A stretch of DNA of 17,498 nt from Micromonosporaceae bacterium. GTDB lineage: Bacteria > Actinomycetota > Actinomycetes > Mycobacteriales > Micromonosporaceae. Each line of letters starts with the position of its first letter. The first letter of the stretch is position 1. Made by a program: the position numbers and the translations under genes. The notes below the pieces were generated by a model. It ran no database searches. It was not told where the DNA came from and saw only the letters and a program-made list of their open reading frames with translations. Below are positions 6,803-14,427 of the stretch, one piece after another. The stretch is from the NCBI GenBank assembly GCA_019690055.1, contig JADGGF010000035.1, positions 1 to 17,498 on the forward strand, written 5' to 3'.

Positions 6803-9370
6803 TCAGGGCACGGCGCGCAGCCAGCGGCCGTCCCCGTCGGACCGCGGCTCCAGGACGGTGACCTCGGCCCGGGGCTCCAGCACGGTCACCGGGGCCGGCT
6901 CGGCCTGAGCGGCGAGCCAGGCCTCGAACCGCTCATACGGCAGGGCGCGGCTGAACAGGAAGCCCTGCCCCACGCCACACCCCAGCTCCTCGAGCAGGTT
7001 CACGGTCCGTTCGTTCTCCACGCCCTCGGCCACCGACACCAGGCCGAGCTGCGCCGCGAGCAGGACGACCGCGCGGACCGTGGCGAGGTCGCCGTCGTCG
7101 GTCGCCATGCCCGCGATGATCGACCGGTCGATCTTCACCTCGTGCAGCGGCATGCGGCGCAGGTGGGTGAGCGAGGCGTGGCCGGTCCCGAAGTCGTCCA
7201 CCGCGAGCCGTACGCCCAGATCGGCCAGGCGTCGCAGGTTGGCCAGGGACCGCTCGGTCTCGCCCAGCAGGCCCTGTTCGCGGATCTCCAGCGTCACCAG
7301 GCGGGGCGGCACCCCGTACTCCTCCAGCAGCCCGGCCAGGCGGCGTGGGAACGTCGGGTCGACCACCGTGCGGGGGGAGACGTTGACCGCCACCGGCAGC
7401 TCCCGGCCCGCCTCGAGCCAGCCCCGGGCGCGCCGCAGGCCCTCCCGCACCACGAGCTCGGTCAACCGACCCAGCTGACCCGTGTGCTCGGCGATCGCCA
7501 CGAACTCGTCGGGCGCCACCTCGCCGTGGGCCGGGTGCTCCCACCGGGCCAGGCACTCGACGCCCACGACCCGGCGGTCGGGCAGAGACACCTTCGGCTG
7601 GAACGTCACGCCGACCTGCCCGTCCTCGAGGGCTCGGCGCAGGTCGGCCGCGAGCTCCAGGCGGTGGGAGGAGCGGGCCTGCTGGCTGGGGTGATAGACG
7701 TGGATCGGGGTGGTCAGGTTCTTGGCGGTCTGGGCGGCCAGCGCGGCCCGGCGGACCAGCGACTCGGGTTCCGCGGCATGGTCCGGGTAGACCGCCACCC
7801 CGACGGCCACGTCCACCTGCAGCGCGATCTCGCCGACGCTCAGCGGCTGCTGCACCGCGCTGCGCAGGGTCTCGGCGAGCGCCACCGCCGCCTGGGTGTC
7901 GGGCAGCCGCACGGTGATCAGGAACTCGTCGCTGCCACTGCGGCCGACCAGGGCGGCGGCCGGGGCGAGGCCCCGCAGGCGATCGGCCACCTCGCGAACC
8001 ACCTGGTCCCCGGCGTCGTGCCCGAACGCGTCGTTGACGTTGCGCAGCCCGTTGATGTCGAAGGAGAGCACCGCCACGACCTCGTCGTGGGCCCGGATGC
8101 GCACCGCCTCCTCGAGCTGGGCCAGCACCCGGCGGCGGTTCGGCAACCGGGTCAGCGCGTCGTGGTAGGCGTCGAAGAGCAGCCGGTCCACCAGGCGGGA
8201 GTTCTCCACCGCCACGGCGGCGTGCGCGGCCAGGGTCTGCAGCAGCCGCACGTCCTCGCGGTCGAAGGTCGCGTACTCACCCAGCCGGCCGGCCACTTCC
8301 AGACTGCCGATGACCGCCGAACCCGAGCGCAGGGGCACCACGATCGCGTCCCGGACGCCCGCACCCCGCAGCAGCACCCGCAGCCCGGAGTCGCCCACCT
8401 TCGGACCGACGATCAGCGTCTTTCCATCGGCGACGGCCCGTTCCCGCAGCACCGCCGGGGTCGGGCTCTGGTCCAGCAAACCGGGCGCGTCGACCCGGGC
8501 CGACAGGAGCGTACGGGGGAAACGACCGGCGGCGGGCAACCACAGCGTGGCCCACTCCGCCTGCAACAGCTCACGCGTGCGGCCGAGCAGCACGTCCGGC
8601 AGTGTCCCGTTGCGCGCCGCGTCCGCCATTGCCTGCGTGAACTCGTACAGCTCGGTGAGGCTCCGGTGCTGGAGCATGAACCTCGCGTACTGGCGGTAGA
8701 CGACGATGAGCAGCAGCACCAGGCCGGCGAGGAGCAGGATCGACCACGGCTCGTCCCGCTGCACCTGGAGCACGATCAGGCCCAGAATGATGTTGGCCGC
8801 CGTCACGACCAGGACGGAGAGCGAGGCGTCAGCCAGGTTGCGCAGCGGCGGTACGCCCTGGATGAGGCAGATGACGCCGAGCACCGCGCCGAGCGAGATC
8901 ACCGACGACGACAGCACCGCGACAGCGAGCACTGCCCAGCTGCGCGGCGCGGCCGTCAGCGGCCAGAACCGCACGACGATCGACGTCGCGACGGCCGCCG
9001 CGAAGCTCACGCTGGTGACGTTGTGGATCGTCTTGACCAGCGAGTTGCGCTGGACCAGCTGCAACGCCAGGCACGACAGCGCCCGGATCGCGATGACCAG
9101 AATCGGCGGGAGATAGAACAGCGCGAGCAGCAGCGGGATCTCGCCCAGCGTCACGCCGACCGTGTGCCGACGCACCTGGAAGGTCAGGACGAACGCCTGG
9201 GAGACGGCCATCAGGCCGAGCAACAGCAACGCCACCAGCAGGTGATGGACGGTCACCGGGAACCGACCGGCGAGTGGAATCGCGAGGACCGCCGTCAGCA
9301 CCGCCAGCGGTACGGCGATGTAGTACGCGTACCACTGAGGTCGGCCGTTGGGCACCGTCAGACGCGGCAC
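6803..9370 (-). CDS. Membrane GAF-GGDEF-EAL cyclic-di-GMP signalling protein
   Basis: This is an 855-residue protein. Residues about 15-225 form an N-terminal membrane domain with roughly seven hydrophobic segments; a GAF-like sensor follows (about 240-395), then GGDEF (395-560) and EAL (575-820). The cyclase A-site is GSDEF (479-483) in place of GGDEF, and the usual FK of that domain is LR in DINGLRNVND, so cyclase activity is doubtful. The phosphodiesterase side looks complete: E605 (ECLAR), N663, E695 (LEIRE), D725-D726 (DDFGTG), K746, E782 (AEGVE) and Q802. It therefore probably hydrolyses c-di-GMP, perhaps tuned by GTP or a GAF ligand. The C-terminus holds a 9-residue tandem repeat (VTVLEPRAE, VTVLEPRSD). 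The start is GTG at 9368-9370 with a weak ribosome-binding site; a 45-residue membrane ORF lies 70 bases upstream. Confidence 0.93.
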   Translation of the reverse strand: MPRLTVPNGRPQWYAYYIAVPLAVLTAVLAIPLAGRFPVTVHHLLVALLLLGLMAVSQAFVLTFQVRRHTVGVTLGEIPLLLALFYLPPILVIAIRALSCLALQLVQRNSLVKTIHNVTSVSFAAAVATSIVVRFWPLTAAPRSWAVLAVAVLSSSVISLGAVLGVICLIQGVPPLRNLADASLSVLVVTAANIILGLIVLQVQRDEPWSILLLAGLVLLLIVVYRQYARFMLQHRSLTELYEFTQAMADAARNGTLPDVLLGRTRELLQAEWATLWLPAAGRFPRTLLSARVDAPGLLDQSPTPAVLRERAVADGKTLIVGPKVGDSGLRVLLRGAGVRDAIVVPLRSGSAVIGSLEVAGRLGEYATFDREDVRLLQTLAAHAAVAVENSRLVDRLLFDAYHDALTRLPNRRRVLAQLEEAVRIRAHDEVVAVLSFDINGLRNVNDAFGHDAGDQVVREVADRLRGLAPAAALVGRSGSDEFLITVRLPDTQAAVALAETLRSAVQQPLSVGEIALQVDVAVGVAVYPDHAAEPESLVRRAALAAQTAKNLTTPIHVYHPSQQARSSHRLELAADLRRALEDGQVGVTFQPKVSLPDRRVVGVECLARWEHPAHGEVAPDEFVAIAEHTGQLGRLTELVVREGLRRARGWLEAGRELPVAVNVSPRTVVDPTFPRRLAGLLEEYGVPPRLVTLEIREQGLLGETERSLANLRRLADLGVRLAVDDFGTGHASLTHLRRMPLHEVKIDRSIIAGMATDDGDLATVRAVVLLAAQLGLVSVAEGVENERTVNLLEELGCGVGQGFLFSRALPYERFEAWLAAQAEPAPVTVLEPRAEVTVLEPRSDGDGRWLRAVP

Positions 9371-9419
9371 CGCGCATCACCCGCTGCTGCCGTCACAAAG
9401 TCCGCCGCCTCCGCGCGGA

Positions 9420-9435
9420 CGCGGTTCGAACCGCG
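9420..9435. repeat. 16-bp perfect palindrome before the c-di-GMP gene
   Basis: CGCGGTTCGAACCGCG is its own reverse complement and lies between the small ORF (ends 9441) and the GGDEF-EAL start (9370). It could be an operator, or in RNA a 6-bp stem with a TCGA tetraloop. Confidence 0.4.
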
Positions 9436-9440
9436 CCCGG

Positions 9441-9578
9441 CTACATCCAGAGGACGTCCGCGAGGATGGCCACGCCCTGGCCGCCCCACACGACCACTGC
9501 AGCCGCCACCGCGACGACCGCGGCCGACATCGCGAGCACCCTCCGGGACACCGCCCGACGCCCCTGGCCCCTACGCAT
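9441..9578 (-). CDS. Possible small membrane protein (45 aa)
   Basis: I do not recognise this protein. It would have a basic N-terminus (MRRGQGRRAVSRR), one hydrophobic helix (VLAMSAAVVAVAAAVVVWGG) and a short tail ending QGVAILADVLWM, the profile of a single-span membrane peptide. The frame is open to 9728, but the ATG at 9576-9578 has TTGGAG seven bases upstream, which is a convincing ribosome-binding site. It lies 70 bases upstream of the GGDEF-EAL gene on the same strand and could be co-transcribed with it. Ala/Val-rich hydrophobic stretches arise by chance in GC-rich DNA, so conservation in relatives is needed to accept it. Confidence 0.45.
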   Translation of the reverse strand: MRRGQGRRAVSRRVLAMSAAVVAVAAAVVVWGGQGVAILADVLWM

Positions 9579-9937
9579 TTTGCGGCTCCAATCAACCGTT
9601 ACCTGTGCCACACCAACAAGGGCTAGGAGGATGCTGCCACAGCCGCGGGCCAACGCCCACCGCCCATCGCCATGACCGCACGGGCGGCGGCGCAACTTTG
9701 GCCATTCGGCCCACTGGCCGCCGGTCATCCACCGATGCTCATGGCCAAAAAGGGGAGCCTTTGTGGGTTTTCATCCTGACCAGTTGCCACGCTGACGACC
9801 TGACACGGCCGGTCGGGACGCTCGCCCGGCTCTCGCGGCCCAAGGCGGCCTACCCGGCTGCGGCCCGAGGCCCGGCCCAGATCCGAGCAGCCGTGGTGGT
9901 CGACGGACCGGCGGCGCGAGCCGTCGAGCACCCAACG
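9579..9937. other. Gene-free stretch
   Basis: Open frames here are short, without good start sites or recognisable domains, and look like composition shadows. A relatively AT-rich patch at about 9742-9775 (GGCCAAAAAGGGGAGCCTTTGTGGGTTTTC in two pieces around 9755) contains a weak AAAGG/CCTTT hairpin. It might hold the promoter for the small ORF and c-di-GMP gene, but I could not fix a -35/-10 pair. Confidence 0.4.
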
Positions 9938-9980
9938 TCAACGGCCCCTGGCCGCGTTTGCGCAGCTCAGGGGCCGTTGA
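9938..9980 (-). terminator. Terminator-like hairpin after tRNA-Tyr
   Basis: TCAACGGCCCCTG (9938-9950) and CAGGGGCCGTTGA (9968-9980) are perfect 13-bp inverted arms, beginning three bases past the tRNA-Tyr 3' end. There is no U-run, which is common for actinobacterial terminators. Confidence 0.65.
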
Positions 9981-9982
9981 AG

Positions 9983-10066
9983 TGGTGGCGGGTGGAGGAT
10001 TCGAACCTCCGTAGCTTGCGCGACGGTTTTACAGACCGCTCCCATTGGCCGCTCGGGCAACCCGCC
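9983..10066 (-). tRNA. tRNA-Tyr (GTA anticodon)
   Basis: The 84-base class II tRNA has acceptor GGCGGGT/ACCCGCC, anticodon loop CTGTAAA (GTA), a long variable arm, T-loop TTCGAAT, discriminator A and an encoded 3' CCA. Confidence 0.96.
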
Positions 10067-10098
10067 GGGTACCACCGCTGCGTGCGGCGGCAGCAGAC

Positions 10099-10129
10099 AG
10101 GATACCGGTACGGCTGGCCGGACCTGCAA
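10099..10129 (-). promoter_or_regulatory. Predicted tRNA-Tyr promoter
   Basis: On the minus strand TTGCAG (10129-10124), 19 bases and TATCCT (10104-10099) lie about 33 bases before the tRNA-Tyr 5' end, the same distance as for tRNA-Thr. Confidence 0.5.
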
Positions 10130-10187
10130 ACGAGTAGCCCCATCGCCCCGGCTCGCGCTGCTCCGCCCCGCGGAACCGGCGGCCGGC

Positions 10188-10212
10188 TGTGTATACGCCC
10201 AGCGTATACACA
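10188..10212. promoter_or_regulatory. Operator-like inverted repeat before the broken permease
   Basis: TGTGTATACGC (10188-10198) and GCGTATACACA (10202-10212) are perfect 11-bp arms around CCA. They end 42 bases before the permease start. The size and symmetry fit a dimeric repressor of the TetR, PadR or GntR kind, which often controls ABC exporters; no such regulator lies in this window. Confidence 0.6.
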
Positions 10213-10254
10213 CGTTGTCTAGTGCTCCCCATGGTCAATGGGAGCCGGCGCGGC

Positions 10255-12495
10255 ATGAGCCCGTGGGTCGGGCCACGGGCCTGGGTCAGGGAGGTGCTGC
10301 TCGGGGCCCGGATGGCGCTGGCCGGCGGGCGATCGGGGTGGGTGAGCACGGGGCTCACCGCGCTCGGCGTCGGCTTCGGCGTGGCGCTGCTGCTCGTCGC
10401 GGTCAGCCTGCCCCACGCCGTCGGCGCGCGGTACCAGCGGGAGGACGCCCGCCAGCCGACCTACGCCGAGGTGCCCGCGTCCGCCACCACGATCCTCGTG
10501 GAGGAGGTCAGCACCGAGTTCCGTGACCGCTTCATCAAGGGTTTGCTGGTCCAGCCCGAGGGGCCGCAGCCGCCGCGGCCACCGGGCGAGGCGGCGCTCC
10601 CCGGGCCCGGCGAGCTGGTCGTCTCTCCGGCTCTGGCCCGCCTGCTCGCCTCGCCGTTCTACCTCGGGGCCGACGACATCGCTGCCCCCGGCGACGATCC
10701 GGCCGCCCTGGAGTCGACGCGGGCGACGGGGTTCGGGGGCGGCTCCAGCGAGATCCGCGTGCCCGGTCCGCTGCTGGCGCTGATCGTGGCCCTGATCGTC
10801 GTGGTGCTGCTGGCGCCGGTCGGGGTCTTCGCCGCGGCGGCGACCCGGTTCGGCAGCGAAGCCCGCGATCGGCGGCTGGCCGGGGTGCGCCTGGTCGGGG
10901 CCGATGTCCGGATGACCCGCCGGATCGCGGCTGGTGAGGCGCTGGTCGGGTCGGGCTTCGGGCTGCTCGTCGGCGCGGGTTGTTCCTCATTGGACGATCC
11001 TTTGTGGACCGTCTGAGCGTCATGGACATTTCGTTCTTCCCCGCGGATCTGCAACCCGACCCGGCGCTCACGGCACTGCTCATCGTCGGCGTCCCGGCGA
11101 CCGCCGTGCTGGTCACCATGGTCGCGATGCGCCGGGTCCCGGTCGAACCGCTGGGCGTGACCCGGCGCGCCGGCGACGTGCGGCGTCGGCTGTGGTGGCG
11201 CCTGCTCCTGCCGGTCGCCGGCGTCCTGGTACTGGTTCCCCTCTTCGGCGATCTCAAGCCGAAATCCGAGCCGCCCGGCTCGGTCAACGCCGTGCAGGTC
11301 GGGCTCGGCCTCGGCCTCATCCTGGTCGGGGTGGCGGTGCTGCTGCCCTGGCTGGTGCAGGTCACGATTCGGCGGCTGCGGGCGGTCCGGTCGCGTGGCA
11401 GCTGGCGACCCGCCGGCTGCAGCTCGACGCGACCACGGCGACACGGGCCGTCGTGGGCATCGCCGTCGCGGTGGCCGGCGCCATCGGCGTGCAGACCGTC
11501 CTCGCCTCGACCCTGGCCACCGACCAGGCCGACCGGGGCCGGGACCCGCACCGGGCGGACGTCATGGTGTTCCACCAGCCCGACACGTGGGACGAGATGA
11601 ACGCCCTCGACGACTCACTGCGGACGGCCCCCGGGGTGACCACGGTCCACACCACCCTGTACCTGTGGGCCACCGAAGTCGCAACCGGCACGCAAACCTT
11701 CACGCTGACGGTGGCCCCCTGCGCCACCCTGCAGGAGATCGCCGTCATCGAGCCATGTGTGGATAGGGATGTTTTTATCGTCCCTGACCCGCTCAACCCG
11801 TCGCCAACGCCCGGTGACCGCTTGGCCCTGGAGACGCACGGTGGTGAGGAACCACCCGAATGGACCCTGCCGGCGACCATACGTACGGTGCCGGCCAAGG
11901 ACCCGAGGCTGGGCAGCATGAGCGCGCAGCTCCTCGCGACGCCGTCCGCGCTGGCCCCCATGGCATTCGTCCCCGCTGGGTACGCCCTCTCGTTCGTGTG
12001 GCTCGACCCCGCCCAGGCCGACGCCATCGAGCACGTACGGACCACTGTGTGGCGGACGAGTCCGACCAACCCCGCAGCGTTCAGCGGCGCGAAGGCCGAG
12101 CAGATGGTCACGGCCGGCCGCGCGCTACTCCCGGGTGCCGCCGTGATGATGGTGATCATCGGGGCGAGTCTGCTCATCACGCAGCTCGATCAGCTGCGGG
12201 AACGCCGACGCGTGCTCGCCGGGCTGATCGCCTTCGGTACGCGACGGCGGACGCTGGCCTGGTCGGTCTTGTGGCAGGCCGTGATCCCGGTCGGGCTCGG
12301 CCTCCTGCTGGCCGTCGGCGCCGGACTCACCCTCGCCTGGGCGGTGCTCTCGATCGCCGGCCAGGCGAGCGTCGTCGACTGGGGGCGGTCGGCGCCATGA
12401 CCGGCGTCGCCGCGTTCGTGGTGGTCGGCGCCACCGTGCTCAGCCTTCCCGTGCTCTGGCGCCTCATGCGCGCCGACGGCCTCCGCACGGAGTAG
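10255..12495 (+). pseudogene. FtsX/MacB-type ABC transporter permease, three frameshifts
   Basis: Joined across frames, this reads as one FtsX-like permease of about 747 residues. It has an N-terminal membrane helix (STGLTALGVGFGVALLLVAVSL), an extracellular part, a central helix bundle (LLALIVALIVVVLLAPVGVF), a second FtsX repeat (TRAVVGIAVAVAGAIGVQ) and C-terminal helices (MMVIIGASLLI to SLPVLWRLM). Each break equals the loss of one base: near 10979 (GAG|LFLIGRSFVDR), near 11383 (RLRA|GGPVAWQLATRR) and in the G-run at 12382-12386 (VVDWG|AVGAMTG). Starts considered are ATG 10255 (GGGAG upstream) and ATG 10231. No ATPase gene, the obligatory partner, lies beside it. Most likely a decayed exporter gene; clustered sequencing errors are the main alternative, though all neighbouring genes read cleanly. 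Confidence 0.82.
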
Positions 12496-12672
12496 GGCGC
12501 GCGACTTCCACACGGTGGCCGACTGGTTCGCTCGGCCGCGACACCAGGCAGCCCTGACCCCGGCTGCGCAAATGGAAGGTGGTGCCAACGGGTAGCGTCA
12601 CGGGGGCGGGGCTCCCGAGAGGGATCACCCGGTCACCCACCGTGCCCAGGCTTCGTGAAGGAGGGGACATCC

Positions 12673-13167
12673 GTGGCCGACACGTCCTCGTTCGACATCG
12701 TCAGCAAGGTGGACCGCCAGGAGGTCGACAACGCCCTCAACCAGACCGCCAAGGAGCTGGCGCAGCGGTTCGACTTCCGGGGTGTCAACGCCAGCATCGC
12801 CTGGGCCGGCGACCAGGCGGTCACGCTCAAGGCGGACACGGAGGACCGGGTGAAGGCGGCCCTGGATGTCTTCAAGGAGAAGCTGGTCAAGCGTCAGATC
12901 TCGCTGAAGTCCCTCGATGCCGGGGACCCGCAGCCCTCCGGCAAGGGTTACAAGATCGACTGCCGGATCATCCAGGGCATCGACTCCGAGAAGGCCAAGG
13001 CGATCGCGAAGAAGATCCGCGACGAGGGCCCCCGCGGGGTCCAGGCTCAGATCCAGGGCGACCAGCTGCGGGTCACCTCGAAGAAGAAGGACGACCTGCA
13101 GGCCGTCATCGCCATGCTGAAGGCCACCGACTTCGGCATCGCCCTGCAGTTCACCAACTACCGCTGA
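12673..13167 (+). CDS. yajQ: YajQ family nucleotide-binding protein
   Basis: This is a 164-residue YajQ (UPF0234) protein, the family norm, built of two ferredoxin-like halves. Signatures include the start SSFDIVSKVDRQEVDNALNQ, the turn RFDFRG, the second-half KIDCRIIQGIDSEKAKAIAKKIR and the C-terminal FGIALQFTNYR. YajQ relatives in Xanthomonas and Pseudomonas were reported to bind c-di-GMP, and one was reported as a transcription co-regulator; function in actinobacteria is not established. The GTG at 12673 is chosen over the earlier in-frame start at 12655 because AAGGAGGGG lies just upstream and the homologous sequence begins there. A -10-like TAGCGT at 12593-12598 may be its promoter. It converges with htpX. 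Confidence 0.94.
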   Translation: MADTSSFDIVSKVDRQEVDNALNQTAKELAQRFDFRGVNASIAWAGDQAVTLKADTEDRVKAALDVFKEKLVKRQISLKSLDAGDPQPSGKGYKIDCRIIQGIDSEKAKAIAKKIRDEGPRGVQAQIQGDQLRVTSKKKDDLQAVIAMLKATDFGIALQFTNYR

Positions 13168-13193
13168 CTCCGGCCCGCCCCGACCGCGACTGG

Positions 13194-13260
13194 TGCCCAA
13201 CAGGTCACTTTTTGGGCAGCACCGGGGGTCGGGGGTGCCCTAAAGGTGACTTCCTGGGCA
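13194..13260. repeat. Two 25-bp quasi-palindromic repeats
   Basis: Copy 1 (13194-13218) and copy 2 (13236-13260) both run TGCCC...GGGCA, with AGGTCACTT or AGGTGACTT inside; 20 of 25 positions agree, and GG precedes each. Each copy is close to its own reverse complement. A 17-base G-rich spacer separates them. They look like REP/BIME-style dispersed intergenic units between the ends of yajQ and htpX. Confidence 0.6.
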
Positions 13261-13315
13261 TCCCACGGGGCCAGGCCGGCGGCGCGCAGAGACAGCGGCA
13301 CACAAGCAAAGACAG

Positions 13316-13340
13316 GGCCCCCGCCGTGACGGCGGGGGCC
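13316..13340. terminator. Hairpin terminator between yajQ and htpX
   Basis: GGCCCCCGCC (13316-13325) and GGCGGGGGCC (13331-13340) form a perfect 10-bp stem with a five-base loop. On the minus strand it is followed by CTGTCTTTGCTTGT, so it most likely ends htpX transcripts. Confidence 0.7.
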
Positions 13341-13384
13341 GAGTCGTGTCGTCGGCTGCGTGGGTCCGCAGTCGGGTCGCCAGC

Positions 13385-14263
13385 TCAGCGGAACTGGATC
13401 GGGCCGATGGTGCGGGCCATCTCCTCCAGCCGCGCGACGCGCTGCTCCATGGGCGGGTGGGTCGAGAAGAGGCTCTGCAGGCCACCAGCCCGGAACGGGT
13501 TGGCGATCATCAGGTGGGCCGTGCTGGCGAGCTGCCCGTCCGCGGGCAGCGGCATCGCCGTGGTGCCGGCGTGGATCTTGCGCAGGGCGCTGGCCAGGGC
13601 CAGTGGGTCCTGGGTCAGCTCCGCACCGGAGGCGTCGGCCTGGAACTCCCGGCTCCGGCTGATGGCGAGCTGGATGATCGACGCCGCGATCGGACCCAGG
13701 ATCAGCATGAGCAGCATCCCCACGAAGCCGGGCCCGTCCTCGTCGTCGCTGTTACCGATCGGGATGAACCAGGCGAGCTGCGCCAGCATGGTGATGATGC
13801 CGGCCAGGGACGCGGCGACGGACGAGATCAGGATGTCGCGGTTGTAGACGTGCGAGAGCTCGTGCCCGATGACGCCGCGCAGCTCCCGCCAGTCGAGCAT
13901 GCCGAGGATGCCCTCGGTCACGCAGACCGCGGCGTTCTGGGGGTTGCGCCCGGTGGCGAAGGCGTTGGGCTGCGGTGTCGGCGAGATGTACAGGCGGGGC
14001 ATCGGCTGGCGAGCCTGGGCCGCCAGCTCACGCACGATCGCGTACAGCTGCGGCATCTCCGCCTCGGACACGGGCCGGGCGCCCATCGTCCGCAGCGCGA
14101 TCTTGTCGGAGTAGTAGTACGTGGCCGCGTTCATGCCGAGCGACACCAGCGCGGCGAGGAACAGGCCGGTACCCCCGCCGAACCAGTAGCCGACGAGCAG
14201 GATCAACCCGGTCAGCAGACCGAGTAGAGCAGCGGTCTTGAGGCCGTTGCGATGCCGATGCAC
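13385..14263 (-). CDS. htpX: Membrane zinc metalloprotease HtpX
   Basis: This is a 292-residue M48-family protease that degrades misfolded or damaged membrane proteins. It has two N-terminal helices (AALLGLLTGLILLVGYWF and GLFLAALVSLGMNAATYYY), the zinc site HELSH (residues 134-138; E135 is the catalytic base), two further helices (about 145-170 and 180-200) and the third zinc ligand E206 in SREFQAD. The C-terminal STHPPMEQRVARLEEM is the standard family ending. The start is GTG at 14261-14263, with GAAGGAGAG upstream; the frame is open to 14329. Upstream, a TCAGG direct repeat spaced by 11 bases (14353-14368) may be a response-regulator site. Confidence 0.95.
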   Translation of the reverse strand: MHRHRNGLKTAALLGLLTGLILLVGYWFGGGTGLFLAALVSLGMNAATYYYSDKIALRTMGARPVSEAEMPQLYAIVRELAAQARQPMPRLYISPTPQPNAFATGRNPQNAAVCVTEGILGMLDWRELRGVIGHELSHVYNRDILISSVAASLAGIITMLAQLAWFIPIGNSDDEDGPGFVGMLLMLILGPIAASIIQLAISRSREFQADASGAELTQDPLALASALRKIHAGTTAMPLPADGQLASTAHLMIANPFRAGGLQSLFSTHPPMEQRVARLEEMARTIGPIQFR

Positions 14264-14352
14264 GTGATCTCTCTCCTTCGGAACAGGCGGGGCGCGAGCC
14301 AACGCGCCACATCCATGGTCTCTCGCCATGGCGCTGCCGTCCGCCGACGGAG

Positions 14353-14368
14353 CCTGAGAGTTTCCTGA
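14353..14368 (-). promoter_or_regulatory. TCAGG direct repeat upstream of htpX
   Basis: On the minus strand TTCAGGAAACTCTCAGG contains TCAGG twice, exactly 11 bases apart, about 90 bases before the htpX start. One-turn direct repeats are typical of OmpR-type response-regulator sites, and the mycobacterial MprA box is, from memory, a similar direct repeat. No clear -10 element was found. Confidence 0.35.
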
Positions 14369-14427
14369 AGATCGCCACCCGACCGCCCGAGCGGCCCGGT
14401 CGACCGATCAGGCCCGTCCGGGACGAA

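Noticed and set aside
6569..10222. A very long plus-strand open frame (over 1200 codons) opposite the GGDEF-EAL gene
   Set aside because: It is low-complexity (Arg, Gln, His, Gly rich), crosses tRNA genes and has no domains. It is a codon-bias shadow of the real minus-strand gene.
10978..12390. Programmed frameshifting in the permease gene
   Set aside because: Three shifts in one gene with no slippery heptamer and no downstream structure that I can see; decay or sequencing error is simpler.
10659..12588. Minus-strand open frames opposite the broken permease
   Set aside because: They have biased Arg/Pro/Ala composition, no recognisable domains and overlap the clear permease reading frames on the plus strand.
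13194..13260. CRISPR array
   Set aside because: There are only two imperfect copies with a G-rich 17-base gap and no cas genes.
14310..14370. Glycine-riboswitch-like AACTCTCAGG and GAGAGACC words upstream of htpX
   Set aside because: The order is wrong for an aptamer, the central CGAAGG core is missing upstream of CTCTCAGG, and htpX is not a glycine gene. The TCAGG words are better explained as a direct repeat.
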